From positions 1,116,001 to 1,180,000 of the forward strand of contig JADNRV010000001.1 in NCBI GenBank assembly GCA_015499995.1: a DNA stretch of 64,000 nucleotides, written 5' to 3'. The notes below the pieces were generated by a model that saw only the letters and a list, made by a program, of their open reading frames with translations, was not told the origin of the DNA and searched no databases. Source of the DNA: Flammula alnicola (Eukaryota > Basidiomycota > Agaricomycetes > Agaricales > Strophariaceae). The position numbers and the translations under genes are program-made. Position 1 is the stretch's first letter, and each line of letters opens with the position of its first letter. Of the stretch, positions 12,301 to 24,375 are shown one piece after another.

Positions 12301-13558
12301 TGCAGTACAAGAGCTCAGTAAGCCCAGATCACTCTTTTGGTGGATAGGCCGGGTTAATGATCTGTGTTGTAGGCTGTACTGAAGCGCGTTCTGAGAGTCA
12401 ACCATCCGATGTTGCAACTTCATGTGTTGAAGTTGATCAAGAGCCAAGTGCCGTTCTGCGGTCGCAAATGGAGGCAATGTATGCTCGCACCTTGCATGTT
12501 CCTTCTCTTAACTGACAGCTTCGTCGTACAGCGAATATGAAGGTTATAACTTCGATATACCTGAATTGCCGGCCGGACCTTAGGGACGAATGGCTCGCTG
12601 GCATAGAGCCTGATGACGCTGGAGACGCTCAGGTGAGATATTTCCCGACAGCTTGGTTTCTACTATCCGTCTTACGCCATTTTAGGCCCAAGAACAGGCT
12701 CTCCGACATCTTGTCAAATTTTGTTTGTCCAGATTTTACATTTAACTCCTTCTGTCTTACATATGTTTTCTAGACAACACTAAGAGGTACGGCCCAGCGG
12801 CCATTGCAAATCAACAGAATCCGATGCACAGACGTTCCGGAAGCATGTCCCAAATGGAAGGCTTGCACGCTGATCCGGCACTCTCCAGTCTTATTCGTCC
12901 ACTAGGGACTCCGAATGTCGTGGATTCAGACGTCTTCCCTCCTGTTCGCTCTCGTGCACCGGATCATTCTCTATTCCTTCCTTTCATCCCCGAAGATATC
13001 GCTTTCGAGGAAGAATACGAAGAATACTTGTCGGACCTTGGTTGGTCAGACGAGCAGACCTCCGCGGACAGTTCAATGGTTACGGGTGGCACATCCGCTT
13101 GGCACAGACTTCCCAACTTCGTGTCTGAGCTGGCAGATGGAATCAGCGATAGTGAAAGTGTTGTGTCAATTGGAGATCTAGGAGATGAAGCCCGGCTCGA
13201 TTCTAACCGAGATGAAGTGGTGAATGAGAACGTCAACAATTGGGAGGTAATACAGTATTCCTTTATTCGTTGCTATCTATTACTGAACCTTTTGCAGCAC
13301 ATGAGCCCCAAGACAATGGCGGCTCTGCCCAAATCTCCTGCAGGCGCTCGTCGTTCAAGTTCGGGAACAGGACTCAGACCAGTTCTCCCCTTTGTTCTCG
13401 ATGAAGGAAGCGCCGTTGACGATGAAGATATCGAACCTGGGCACCTAGGGGGCGAACCTCCATCAGGCGAATTCCCGGCAGGTGCCAGTGTCGACGAGGT
13501 GGAGTATGCATATGGGTACGTTTGTCTTGATACATCTTGCTACACTCCGTTGATATGA
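9379..13558 (+). CDS. FAR11: STRIPAK subunit Far11/STRIP
   Basis: Far11/STRIP proteins are scaffold subunits of the STRIPAK phosphatase-kinase complex, which in fungi controls septation, cell fusion and fruiting. The N-terminal N1221 domain is recognisable (EWTKAPLAKRRAHVEYLLES, PLPVYLFNVVANLRDKTAKG, LLLVLWKTLLTCWGG). The C-terminal DUF3402 region follows (LVPFAIDEADKLYNQHMYIS, VMKFHHLGQHLLDTNCLLL, LKRVLRVNHPMLQLHVLKLI). A His/Pro/Gln-rich linker joins them, and the tail is acidic. Start ATG 9379 is preferred because the open frame upstream lacks an ATG. The frame breaks near 11764-11770, where the conserved KAVSAILLL needs one more A than is present. The C-terminus is uncertain: the last frame ends at 13558 unless a gtacgt donor at about 13515 is used. 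Confidence 0.93.
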
Positions 13559-14364
13559 TGACAGGGTGTAATACTTACATTGGAATTCGGTTTGGGAACT
13601 TTTTGCTTACATTCATAGATATCATGTACTATCCTGCGCCCCAATTTTTGGCATAATGGAAAACGAGCGCTCGGGCACGAATTACGCGTGAAATTTTAAT
13701 GGTTGCGCAACCGCTGTCTAATGCCCGCAAGAAAACAAGTAATTACTGAGACCGAGCCATTCATATTAAGGAAAAGCACTATCACAAGGAATAATTGTTG
13801 TATGTAAACCCTCCGAATAATCCTCTTTCCTTCTGGATAACATTAAAGGGGCCTACAACTTGGGGCCTTGGTACGTCCACAAGGCAGATAAAATTCATGA
13901 CCACACTACTTCGGAAGCGGTTAACAACAAATTGAGTTTTAAAAATTTCACAACGGCAGCGAATGAGAGCATTTGAGAAGGGGAATTTTTTGTTTGTGTA
14001 CATACACGCAGTGTATGGACTTGCTTTGCACTGTGTTTTAGCGTGACATCTACAATTTGGACGCTGTCGGGGTATGTTGAACCTGGTGGCTGCAGACACA
14101 CTAACACCTCTTCTCCTCCGTCCCCCTTTCACAGCTGGAACACCTCCGCGAGATTGCTACATAAGATGAAGGATGTATTCCAAGCTCGATTTAGGGACCC
14201 CCGGGGTCCGTGCGTTGATTCGTATTATTCCCACGGCTCTGACATAAGCATATTGATTCGTGGCTTGTTTGCTTGCCTTCAACCACCATCTTCCCCCCGC
14301 CAAACTAGCGACAAACAGCTGCAACTGAGCACATCGTCCTCATATCCGCTCAAACAAAGTCATC
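13559..14364. promoter_or_regulatory. Upstream region of the forkhead gene
   Basis: This 0.8 kb separates FAR11 from the forkhead start. The 116-codon minus-strand frame at 13782-14132 shows no recognisable family or introns. CT-rich tracts near 14107-14130 and 14285-14345 look like a fungal 5'UTR or promoter. No discrete element was identified. Confidence 0.35.
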
Positions 14365-15732
14365 ATGTCGCAACAAGCTCCGCAGGGCATGCAGACCATG
14401 ATGCCTGACCCTAGCCAGCAGGACATGTCTGGTAATTACTACCCCCAAGAAAGCGACCTCACTGGCGGGCTGCCTATTAACCTCGACTCTCTTCGAGATG
14501 GGCCTCCCGGCAGCAAGCCTTTCTACCCTTATTCTACCTTAATTCGGTATGTTTACAAGTGTGAAGAGTTGTTATACTCTTTGTGCGACCATGCATATTT
14601 TTACGAATTACTTACGATATCGCATCGTATATAGCTACGCAATCAAAGGTTCACCGAATCAGAAGCTGTTACTTGAGGATATTTACTACGCTATCGAATC
14701 AAGAGTACGTCAGCTACATACCTCCTTCCGTTGGCGGTAATGGTTTAATCTCTTCTCTTTGTAGTTTCCTTACTTCAGGTCGGCACCTAATGGCTGGAAG
14801 GTAAGCGATCGTAAATATATATAATTTTTCTTTTACCTTCGAGTCTGGTACATGTTTTGAATGACATCGATGGTTTGGGTTTCAACGCGTCTCGCGGGAC
14901 GCGATGTTGTTATTTGACTGGTTCTGTTTGTTGTTAAGAGTTTATTATTTCAAAATCCTTCCGGCCAAATAGGGTACTGATTTTCATCTCTACACTTGCA
15001 GAACTCCGTTCGCCACAATCTATCCCTCAATCCATGCTTCGAAAAGGTGCCACGTCCTCTAACCGACCGCGGCAAAGGCTCTTACTGGACGGTTAACGAA
15101 AACGTTGATCCCCGCACGGGTGTCCACCGCATCCGCAAGAAAAAGACCAAGGGATCCAAGAGTCGTGCGTCAGAAGAACCTGATGCAGACTATCACCCAC
15201 CAGAAGGTGGTTATGAGGAACATACACAATTCGTCGCCTCTCCTCCTATGCACACCGACGAGTCTGGATCAAATCGTCAACAACCACAGCAACAGCCCGT
15301 CCCATATCCTCCTTATCCGTGAGTTTCTATTCTCTTCATCATGGCCAACGTCTCATTTCTTCTAGTTACAGTCCCATGACTTTCGATCCAAACTTCCCGA
15401 TGATTCCTGGCATGCGATACCCTCCACCCATTCCGGGGCCGATTCCACCTGTTCCCATTTCACCTGATGAGGGCTTGGACCTGGACGAGCATGGCAACGT
15501 TAACTGGCGTCTTGCTTGGCTGAAGGAAATAGGGCATCTGCAACAAATCACCTCCGAACAGGAGAAGGCTGGTGTCGACCCAGAATGGTACAGAATGATG
15601 TTGATCCGTGTGCGAAGTGCCTTGATGCCCCCTCCGCATCTGAATCCGGAGATGATGCACGCTATGGCACCACATATGCAACCACCGCAACCGAATCCCG
15701 ATTTGCAGCAGGCGCAGCAGCAACAGCAGTAG
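14365..15732 (+). CDS. Forkhead-domain transcription factor
   Basis: This is a DNA-binding winged-helix regulator acting in the nucleus. The forkhead domain is split by introns: [60 protein letters not shown], and wing residues KGSYWTV. The recognition-helix signature NSVRHNLS is intact. The C-terminal half is Pro-rich and ends in QQAQQQQQ; a short conserved-looking segment ([20 protein letters not shown]) may be a cofactor contact. Exons join in frame through introns that include an unusually long one at 14801-15001. It lacks the FHA domain of the second forkhead gene in this window (35547-37932). Its targets cannot be predicted. Confidence 0.92.
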
Positions 15733-16063
15733 ATTGAGGCAGTTGTGAGGGACTAGTAGGCAGGATGATTTCTAGTTGACGTTCCACGATTCCATGTAAT
15801 GCCCTTTTTATGTTTTAGGATTCGATATTCTCTGTACAGGTTACTGTATTTTGTGTTGTGTCATCGTACTTAATATTTTGCGGCCGAAACGACCTTGCTT
15901 GGAAAATTGGCCGGCCGAGAGTTGCTCCGTAAGCATGCTGATTATGTCATCCAGGGATTTCTTGATGATCAAGACAAGATTTTCCCTTGGATTGGTTGGC
16001 TTCCTTCACATAAATTTAAGCTCGTCCATCCACCTTCCCACTCTCTTTCTTCTGACTCACAAA

Positions 16064-17145
16064 ATGTCTCCAACTGCCGTCTATTCCCAATCCGAAAGCA
16101 GTGCGCTTTCATCCTTCCAATCTCATACTCCATATTCCAAAGGCGCTGCCCTTGTCATTGGCTCCCTCTCGACCGCAGAGGATGGAAAATATCAAGCATT
16201 GGTCTCAGAGCTAGAGTTTACACGGAAGGTGGAGAAGCAACTCTTGGATAGGATCGTGGATGAAGGTCTGTACTGAATAATCCTTGCTTGGCGTTATCGA
16301 CTCATTTCGTACCACTCCAGCTACCTTTTTGGAGCCTTCGTCCTATGCATCTGTCCACGTTGCTCTCAGTTCGTCCGATTACGAGTCGTTGAAACCAAGG
16401 CTGCCTTCGCTATTGACCCAGCTTTTGTCTGGCTTAACACCACTGGGCACACTCCACCTATTGAACTTGTCGTTGGCTTTCCAAGCACTTCCGACCGAAC
16501 TCACCCTTGCTGGATTCAATGTCCTGTCCTCGATCCCAGATAGTGGCACCATCATTGCGCAAAAGCCAGGTGCTTCAAGCGCTTCATTATCTTTCAAGAA
16601 CCGGCCCGCCGGTTCGGTACCCCTCATGAAACTCGGTCGGAAGACCGACCCTGCGAAGAAACAGGCACTCTGGGCAATTACCTCGTCCCCGTCGACGCCT
16701 CTGATAGATGCCGAATCACTCCTTACACCGGCAGACAAAGCACGTCCAGTACCAACGTGCGAACCCGTAAATGCTGCAGCTCCCCGGCGGAAGAAGGCGT
16801 GCAAGGGCTGCTCGTGCGGTCTTGCGGAGCTCGAGGAAGAAGAGCGCAAAAATGGCAAGGTCGTCCTTTTGGATGGGTCCCAGAATGGAGAGACGATGGT
16901 AGTAGATCGTAGTGAGAAGGAGCGTCTTATCAAGGCCGCCAAGGCGGCTCCAAAGGCGACGAGCAGCTGTGGAAGCTGCTTCTTGGGAGATGCCTTCAGA
17001 TGTGCGAGTTGCCCGTATCTCGGTATGTCTTCAGTTGTTTTTTTATCTTTAAACCTCTTGACTCAGAAATGTCTGTCACTCAGGGCTACCAGCGTTCAAG
17101 CCTGGGGAGAAGGTGGAAATTGACTTCAGCATGGATGACCTATAG
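16064..17145 (+). CDS. DRE2: Anamorsin, cytosolic Fe-S assembly factor
   Basis: Dre2 accepts electrons from the diflavin reductase Tah18 and passes them into early cytosolic iron-sulfur cluster assembly. The N-terminal SAM-methyltransferase-like domain is followed by a linker and two Cys motifs: [15 protein letters not shown] (the C-x2-C-x-C part of the [2Fe-2S] site) and CGSC plus CASC separated by FLGDAFR, the twin C-x2-C site. [15 protein letters not shown] completes the conserved C-terminus. Start ATG 16064 is placed directly before MSPTAVYSQ. Two introns (16267-16319, and one from 17022) keep the frame. All cluster ligands expected for the family are present; no defects seen. Confidence 0.95.
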
Positions 17146-17740
17146 GGAGCACAAGATCTACTCTGTTCTTCAGGACGCAACAGTGTCCACCCAGAGGATG
17201 CCGTTGCTTTATTGTATAACCTTTAACTGCTTAACCTGTTCCCTCTCTCTTCTTTCAATGTATATTTGTAACGATTTGGAACCTGATAACATTATGCGCG
17301 TTTGTTCTCCTCAAAAATTACTCTGCATACTAGTAGTTGATTGATTATCCGCCGTCCGGTGTATTCTGGGGCCTTCAAGTGGCGAATGCCAGCATCGCCT
17401 TCGGTAAGGTTGTCAAGTCATGCAATCCTGGTCAACGCGGGGGAATGGGTGTACGACGTGATACAGAAATTGTACAGAAAAGGCACACCTAAAGTGAAGA
17501 CCTACTGCAGTCACTGAGTCAGTCGTCCGAGGAAGTTGAGATAAATGTTTATGTAAGCAATAAAATGTTCCTGGAGTTGTCGTTGAAACGTTGAAGTCAT
17601 CAGGCTCTCGAATTCCTTCGAGACCGCCCGACCCGTTAACAGATCTTTCTTGGCACTGTAAAGTCTAAACCAACCGCTTGCACTCGTCTTTTGCTCTTAT
17701 TTTAAAATTCCACACCCTTTCCTCGAATTTATCTGACGTG
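17146..17740. other. Spacer between DRE2 and BCD1
   Basis: No gene, repeat or RNA was recognised. It must hold the DRE2 3' end and the BCD1 promoter. Confidence 0.4.
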
Positions 17741-19198
17741 ATGGCGCTCCATCCATCTCTTCCGCCGAAACCAATATTTCCCGATCCCAAGCCTCAGCCT
17801 CTATATGCACACGATCCCGAACAACCAGAGGCATCATCGTCTACGCCTCCCAAACCTCTATGCGCGATGTGCACCCACCAATACGCAAAATATACGTGCC
17901 CTGGCTGTTCCATGCGCACCTGCTCTGCTTCCTGCTCCTCCTCGCACAAACCAAGACGGATGCACGGGCGTGCGGAATAAAGCTACATATGTCCCGATGA
18001 ATCAATATACTTGGGGAAAATGATGGACGACTATGTCTACCTGGAGGAAACGGGACGTAAAGTCGGGGATTGGGGCAAAGAGATTGTGAGAGGAGGTTAT
18101 ATGGCGGGAAACAACAACATGGGAAACACGCGGGGTCGAGGAGATGTGAGAGGTCGAGGCCGAGGGATGAGGGGAAGAGATAGAGGCGGTGCTGGTGCCA
18201 GCGGTCCTGGAAAGACGAAGCGAGACATATTGAAGATGCAGCTTGAAGTACGGGATATCGAAATGGACTTGCTTCCAGTTGGGATGGAAAGGCGGAAAGT
18301 CAATCAATCAACTTGGGATTTTAAGTATGTATTCCTGCATAAGTCGAGAAATCGTTGATTGAGCATATTCTATATTGCAGAAACCAGACAGCACTGTTGA
18401 CTATAGAATTCAAGTTTTATAAACCCAAGGACCCACTGGCACCTTCTTCCCAACCACGCGAACCGCCTTACATGCTCCTGACGCATCGGAACGATACGCG
18501 AACAAGTCTGTTGTCACTCATTCGATCGCATGTCCACCACCGAGGCAATTCCAAGAAAGAAACCGCCCATCCAGAATGGGTGAAACGCCTCCTCTACCCC
18601 GACCCTGATGACCCCGAGTCATTTTCTAACCCACAATGTGTAATGGCCGCCCAACTCGACCCATAGCAACGAGAATTCGCTGATAAAAAAGGCGCACTAC
18701 TCCTTCGACCCGCCCAACCGTTAGCGGCGCTATTGCGCCACACACAGTTTGTTGAAATTCCAACGATCGAGATTTGGGATGAGTTCACAGGTGCCATTGT
18801 CAGTGCCCATGGAGTAGTGAGGCAGCAGCAAGAAGAGAGACCACAAAAGAGGAGGAGGATGAATCCCAAGGCGGGAATTGGCCATTGCCGGACTTCTGGA
18901 AGGTTATGGAAGCGATGAAGACGAAGAGGAGCCCGAACCAGAAAATGTTTTAGCAGCTCTGGGCAACTATGCTGGAAGCGACGAGGACGAAGACTCTGGA
19001 CCGCCAACTAGAGAAGGGGGATCCAATGAATTGGACCACGCAGACCTCGAAGGGCTAAGTGACGATGGTGACGATGTAGAAGTTGATCCTGCCGTTCTCC
19101 TTGAGCTAATGCGAGCCGCTCGGGGCGGCCAGCCTTGGGCAATCGAAGAAGATGAGGCAGTTGACTGGGGTGACATGGACGATGGAGAGCTGGAATGA
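17741..19198 (+). CDS. BCD1: Box C/D snoRNA protein 1 (zf-HIT), frame broken
   Basis: Bcd1 is a nuclear zf-HIT protein needed for assembly of box C/D snoRNPs and thus rRNA methylation; it is essential in yeast. Recognisable blocks: the HIT finger (CAMCTHQYAKYTCPGCSMRT then CSASC and SSHK), GCTGVRNKATYVPMNQY, MMDDYVYLEETGRKVGDWG, an RG-rich loop, KGALLLRPAQPLAALLRHTQ, FVEIPTIEIWDEF, and an acidic tail. These blocks lie in different frames. Breaks occur near 17951 (after SSHK), near 18015 (TTGGGGAAAATG) and near 18868, and an in-frame TAG sits at 18664-18666 inside conserved sequence. A normal intron near 18325-18380 does not explain them. Either the sequence has errors or this copy is decaying. 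The 3' end is only 15 bp from the convergent MED18 stop. Confidence 0.85.
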
Positions 19199-19213
19199 TG
19201 TTAGAATGACATC

Positions 19214-20010
19214 TTAGACGTCTTGTCGACGCAAGTCCAAGAGGCCTTTCATCAACAGTTGGACTTCGAGAACTGCGTCGATTGAGTGGCTCAACGGCGT
19301 CTCTTGCGTGTTACGGATAGGGTTCGCTGTCTTCACTTCAACCTCCCAGAGTGTGTCCGCGTGAGCTGGGATGGGAAGCTGCGTTTTAGGATCAACCTTG
19401 GATGACAAAAAAGTTAATAATTTTAGTCTTCATAGCATAACGGATTTTCATGGAACTACCTGTTCTTGCTGAAACATCAAGATGAGCAAAGGACCTCGTC
19501 GGAAGGCATATCCTCTCTTGTAGATTTGAGATCGACGGCTGCCGAGGATGGATTAATTTCGGTGCCGTCAATGTCGCCGAAGCAGGTTTCCACTCACACA
19601 TAGCCCAAGGCCGCCGCAAAACTCAGCGCATCCCCAATAACCTGGCATGTTGCCCAAGGTCTGACAGTAGCTTCGGGGTGGACGCGAACAGACTCCGGCT
19701 TCAGATACGAGAGTAGTTCCCTGTGAAGCAAGACATTCCGATAATCAATAAACTTTTGCTAGGGAGGTGTAGGATAACTAGTGACGAACCATGCAGCCTT
19801 AGGTTCCGAAATCTCCTTCTTAGCGCGTAGAAGAATGGGTTCCGTACCCTCGTCTCGTTGAGCTTGCGCGTCCACTGGTTCGAAAACGATCTCGCGGCTT
19901 TGGAAAGGCTGGGATGAATTGCTATGAAGAGTTATCCGATTGAGGATAGGTTTGAGATCCTGGGAGAAGAACTCTCCGAAGAGAGCTACTTCATAACTAT
20001 GAGAAGACAT
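19214..20010 (-). CDS. MED18: Mediator complex subunit 18
   Basis: Med18 is a head-module subunit of Mediator and bridges activators to RNA polymerase II. Conserved stretches: YEVALFGEF, SQDLKPILNRITLHSNSSQP, REIVFEPVDAQAQRD, SYLKPESVRVHPEATVRPWA, VIGDALSFAAALG, ILMFQQEQ, and a C-terminus with ETPLSHSIDAVLEVQLLMKG and LLDLRRQDV. ATG 20010 (MSSHSYEVALF) is chosen because it abuts the conserved start; an in-frame ATG at 20148 would add 46 residues of unconserved sequence. The second exon joins through a gttcgt donor to give AWELLSYLKPE. The other introns are also short. The gene is convergent with BCD1, with overlapping 3'UTRs expected. Confidence 0.92.
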
Positions 20011-20557
20011 AGGATAGTCGAACCAACGAGAATTGTGCACTACGCTAGCAGGCAGTTGGCGGCAGATGGAAAGCTCAAACTTCGATGTTGGTCTGGTGGA
20101 TGGACGCGTTGTTTGTTTCCGGGGGCGTAGCCGTATAGGCACCGACATCGGGCCGTTGAGGCCGTACCGTGAAAAGAGCGTTTCTCTTCAACTTGCTAAC
20201 ACTACAATCAACGCATCGATCAGCATCGAGTACGTAGAGCAGATCCTGGAGCAAGTCCTTTAAATAAATAAAATACACTCTCAAACACGGGTGGTATCCA
20301 TGGCACGCTCCTGATGCTTTCCACGCACGACAGAGTAAGTCTTTATCAAATATTGCGGAGCACTTGGGCTCGGAGCTCAGCGTGAATGTGTACGAATCAC
20401 TAGTAGGCTTATGAATTCAAGAGGGAGCTCAAAGCGGCCATTGGTATGATCCTATAGCTAAAGGACATAGTTAATAGTCTAGGTAAAAATACCAATGATT
20501 GGAATTTGACGCCAACATAGTCAGAAAAAATGCATCAGGTCAACTAATGCTTCTTAC

Positions 20558-20883
20558 CAAACATAGTCGGGAACCATGTCGGCACCTTTCGATTCACAAA
20601 TTCCTGCACAAGTCCTGGATAGCGAGAAGCACCTGTTCCATATATACGGAATATCGCGTTAGCAACAGGGTTCTTTTCCTACAGCATGGGTTGAGTACGC
20701 CGCCGTGGTGCCTTCCGTAGGCGACTCTGAATCATGATGACTCCAAGAGCGACGATTGGTATCCAATGCGGCACTCCGAGGTAGTAACCAGAGTGGATCC
20801 TTTCCATTCTGACGAGTACTTCGGGCTTCCAGTGGGTTGGAAAGCATTTCTTGCAGGAGCACGTCTTTACCGCCGAAATTTGG
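20558..20883 (-). CDS. Possible small gene of unknown function
   Basis: Two adjoining minus frames look protein-like but are out of register. The first, right to left, begins near 20883 and contains GGKDVLLQEMLSNPLEARST. The second, in another frame, contains NPVANAIFRIYGTGASRYPG and LVQEFVNRKVPTWFPTMF up to a GTAAG donor at 20553-20557. A single-base error near 20670 would join them. I recognise no family. An alternative frame in the same place carries a possible membrane helix (WIPIVALGVIMIQ). It may be noise; no start codon could be fixed. Confidence 0.3.
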
Positions 20884-21132
20884 TGTTTGAGGTTACATAG
20901 ATAGATTGACTTGCAACTGATGGAGTGTAAAAATGATGGTAAAACCTGGTAAAACGTACGGTTAGATAGTCATTTGTCTAATCTTGTCGATATTGACATG
21001 GCGTTTGATACTAGTTGAGGAAGTTGGGTTCAAAGGAGAAAGCGGCGCGTGCCGTGACTAGCGAACGACACTTTGGATGTATGTCATTCAGTCCTCCACA
21101 CCCGTACCCGCTCCTTTGCTAAATCCGTACCC

Positions 21133-24100
21133 ATGAGCGACAAGTCTTCAGCCTATAAACGTCCTCCATATAAATCAAGGCAACCCTTGCCAGGTAGGCT
21201 CCTTTTCCCGATGTTTCCGTTATGAAAAGTCCCCTGAAGCGTCTCTCCTATGTCCTGGCTTCATAGGCGAGGCAACTCCTACGCGCTCCAAACTCGCGAA
21301 GGAGAACTCGGACCATCTACTGTCCTATTACCAGTCGCCCATTGCGAACGAAGGGCGAAACTATGCACGTCCACTGAGTCCGGAGAAACCTGCTACTCAC
21401 CCCGCACACCACCATGCAGAAAATGTCTACCACGTCGACCTCCTCCTCATCGGACTATTCTTACGACTCTGAAACCGACGCTCGCGATGTACCATCGGAA
21501 GCTTCATCCAGTGTAACGCGGAGGTCGGGTACACCGTCGAAAGGCGGTGCGGATAAAAGAGGATAGCGATCGTGCAAATGGATTCGGGCAGGCAGGGGTC
21601 ATACAAATCATCGTCAGAAATCGCCTCGTCAACAGGTTCTATTCGATTGCGGCGTGGTCACAAGAATAACCTAACTGGTCTTGCCCTCGTCGCCCCTCCA
21701 GACGCAGCCCTCAAGTCCTACACACAACTGACGCCTCCATCAACGGCCCAATCTCCGGTGATTACATGAACGGTGGTCTTTTGACGGCGCAGCAAGATAA
21801 AGAAAAGGGACACCATCGCTCAGCTTCTGAAAACCCTGCCGGTTCTTCGAAGAAAGCATCTCGTGATACGGCCAGCGTGGGTACCGCGCAGGGCTCAAAA
21901 ACTGCGATCCCAAATTTGTCCTCCGACAATGGCAGAACAAAGAATACAAAGCATGAAGACAAGAATAATAACAATGGGCCACGATCCGACGTCTTTCAAA
22001 GAACAACAATACCACGAACGCCATCCCCTGCCTTAAGCAAGAACTCCAATAGTGGGACCACCGCCGAGTCTCCTCTCTCCTCTCGACAGTGCCAATCCTT
22101 CCATGGCTGCCCTTACGACGACCTCCCCAATCGTTACTCCATCCATTGGAGAAGGGAAAGAAATTCACGTTCCTGTCGCGGGCCCTATTGTTGTAAACTT
22201 GGACAACCTCCAATCTAGGAAAGCTCATTCCGCGACCTCTTGGAGATCAGACAGTCCGACCCCATCTCATGGAGCTGCCAGCGTTCATGCGACGTCAAGC
22301 CCGTATAGCTCTTCGGCCACGTCATCGTACCTTCGCTATGAGCCAGGTGAATTCATCTACGATACAGCCCTGTTAACCAATTAATGTCTGATTTCCATAG
22401 GTGTACACGCGACCGCTGGCCCTTTACCTCCACCACCCAGAGCAATGTTCAATATCGACGTCTCTACTCCCCCGCCTCCTCGACCACCACGGTTGCACTC
22501 TCCTACGCCCGCGCCTACGCGAACAAGAGGCGATATTGAAGCTGTTAAGCAAGCTCTTCAATTGCCGCCTTCTGTAACTGCTGTTCTGAGCTCAAAATCG
22601 TCCAACCTGTCCATCAATGAGCCTCTCAACCATCGTCATTCCGAGGAGGAAGATTCTGCGAAGGGAATGAAAGAGTAAGTCTTCTTTAATCTAACTGCTT
22701 CACACTTTTCTCATCAGTTACGTAGTGCTGATACCAGTGAATCTATGCCTCAACCGGAACCCATTCATCGGAGGGAGGGTGCCACGCTAACGCATTCAAT
22801 AACCGATTCTGCTTCCTCCTCTGCTTCCTCCGTTGCTCAACCACCTTCAACGGACAGTTCTATCTCTACATCTCCAGAAGAATCGACGAGCAAGGAGGAG
22901 CATACACCTTCGGAAGTCGCGGTCGAAGACCCTGCTGACATCCCTGCGGTTACCGTTGTCGAACCTCCTCCACGCTCCAACACCTTACCTCAGGACAAGA
23001 TTGATCATTCGAAGTTTGACCACTGGCTTAAAGAAAACCCTCATTTGGCACGGCCGTTCGAAGATGCTCGTCGGAGCTCGTCTCTCGACGAACCTCGTCG
23101 TGAGTCTTTCGAGCGTCCGTTATCGCCTCTATCCGCCGATCATACGGGCGAGGCGCCTAGTCCACCGCCTAAGAGTTTTAGAAATAGTTTGGCCACTAAT
23201 CTGAAGCGCTTCTCCGCCCTTCCCAGAACCCCTTCGTTGTCGTCAAGGTCTGGCCGCCGTTCATCCGGAAGCACGCGATATTCGTCTAGAACACCCTCTC
23301 CTTCATTCAACCTCTCTTCACACCCACCATTCCAAAAGATCAAGTCGACAAACCCTGCTGCCCTCTTCTGTCATGAAGTTTATTCACAAAACACGACAAT
23401 GCAAAGATGCGTAATATATGCGGCCAAAATTAACGAGCTTTACATACATGATTGTGGTCTTTCAGAGTGGGTGGTGGAGACAAAATCACGAAGTTCGTTT
23501 GTTCTCTCACTCTCTCTTTGTGATGCTGACGAATGATTTCTATTATCTTTTACTTAGGTCAAAGCTCCCAAACCCAACGCGCACCATCTACACAGCCATT
23601 CACCCAACAACCTCGTCATACTTCACGATCATCGATGATATCCGATGCAACGTTCCCCATGCGACCAGACGCTTCTGTCGCCACTGACCTCTCTCAAGGC
23701 GCATATCGAGACATAACGCCACCGGCCTGCCTCCTCCCCTTCCATACCCATCTTTAGCGATGAACCCTCCTCGTAGCCAGCCAGCTCGCTCCAATTCGAG
23801 CGTTAGCAGCAGTACTCCACCCTCATCCATGCGCTCTCTAGCCCCAACGCCATCCACCAAAGGGGCTGGCTTCTTCGCGTCCTTGGGCCGCAAAGCCAGT
23901 CTTTCTGGCGTCCGAAAGGACAGGTTCACTCCTCCTATTTCGCCCCGGTTCCCATGTCTGCCGGCGCAGTTGGGAGAGGCGGTTCTAAGAACAGCCCTTC
24001 GACTTTGAACATCTCACGACCTATTAATATTAACATTACCAGCCCCCCTCCTTCTGCCCCCGGCGGCCCTCGCGCACCGCCGCGCCGGCCCCAACGCTCA

Positions 24101-24375
24101 CAGACTTTCATGTCTTCAGTGTCACCTACCCCACCCGCTGATCGTTCCCGTAATGACCTTGGTCGGCGTCCTTCTTTATTCAATCTCACACTGGATACTG
24201 TCATCGATATTCAGGCGGATCCAGATTTCGCCCAACAAGTCGACAAACTACACGCATTATTACCCCACGCCGACGAGATGTTCTTGCTGGCTACCTTCGC
24301 CGCGCTGGTCAGGACATGCTCGCCATCGGCCAATATCTGGAGGACGAAAGGATGGGCACCATTCGACAGTTTTGA
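21133..24375 (+). CDS. Large Ser/Pro-rich protein with CUE-like C-terminus
   Basis: This is a mostly disordered protein of roughly 900-1,000 residues, rich in Ser, Pro, Thr and Arg. The start MSDKSSAYKRPPYKSRQPLP at 21133 is followed by an intron. Two blocks look structured: NPAALFCHEVYSQNTTMQRC with YAAKINELYIHDCGLSEWVV around 23360-23490, and a C-terminal helical segment LPHADRDVLAGYLRRAGQDM with IGQYLEDERMGTIRQF, which resembles a CUE/UBA-type ubiquitin-binding fold. The latter needs one extra C near 24273 (present GACGAG, expected GACCGAG). Further breaks occur near 21400-21430, 21560, 21750 and 22050. Function unknown; the CUE assignment is tentative. Confidence 0.7.

Noticed and set aside
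18638..18666. 27-29 nt intron removing the TAG in BCD1
   Set aside because: A GT-AG pair exists, but the length is below any spliced fungal intron I know of.
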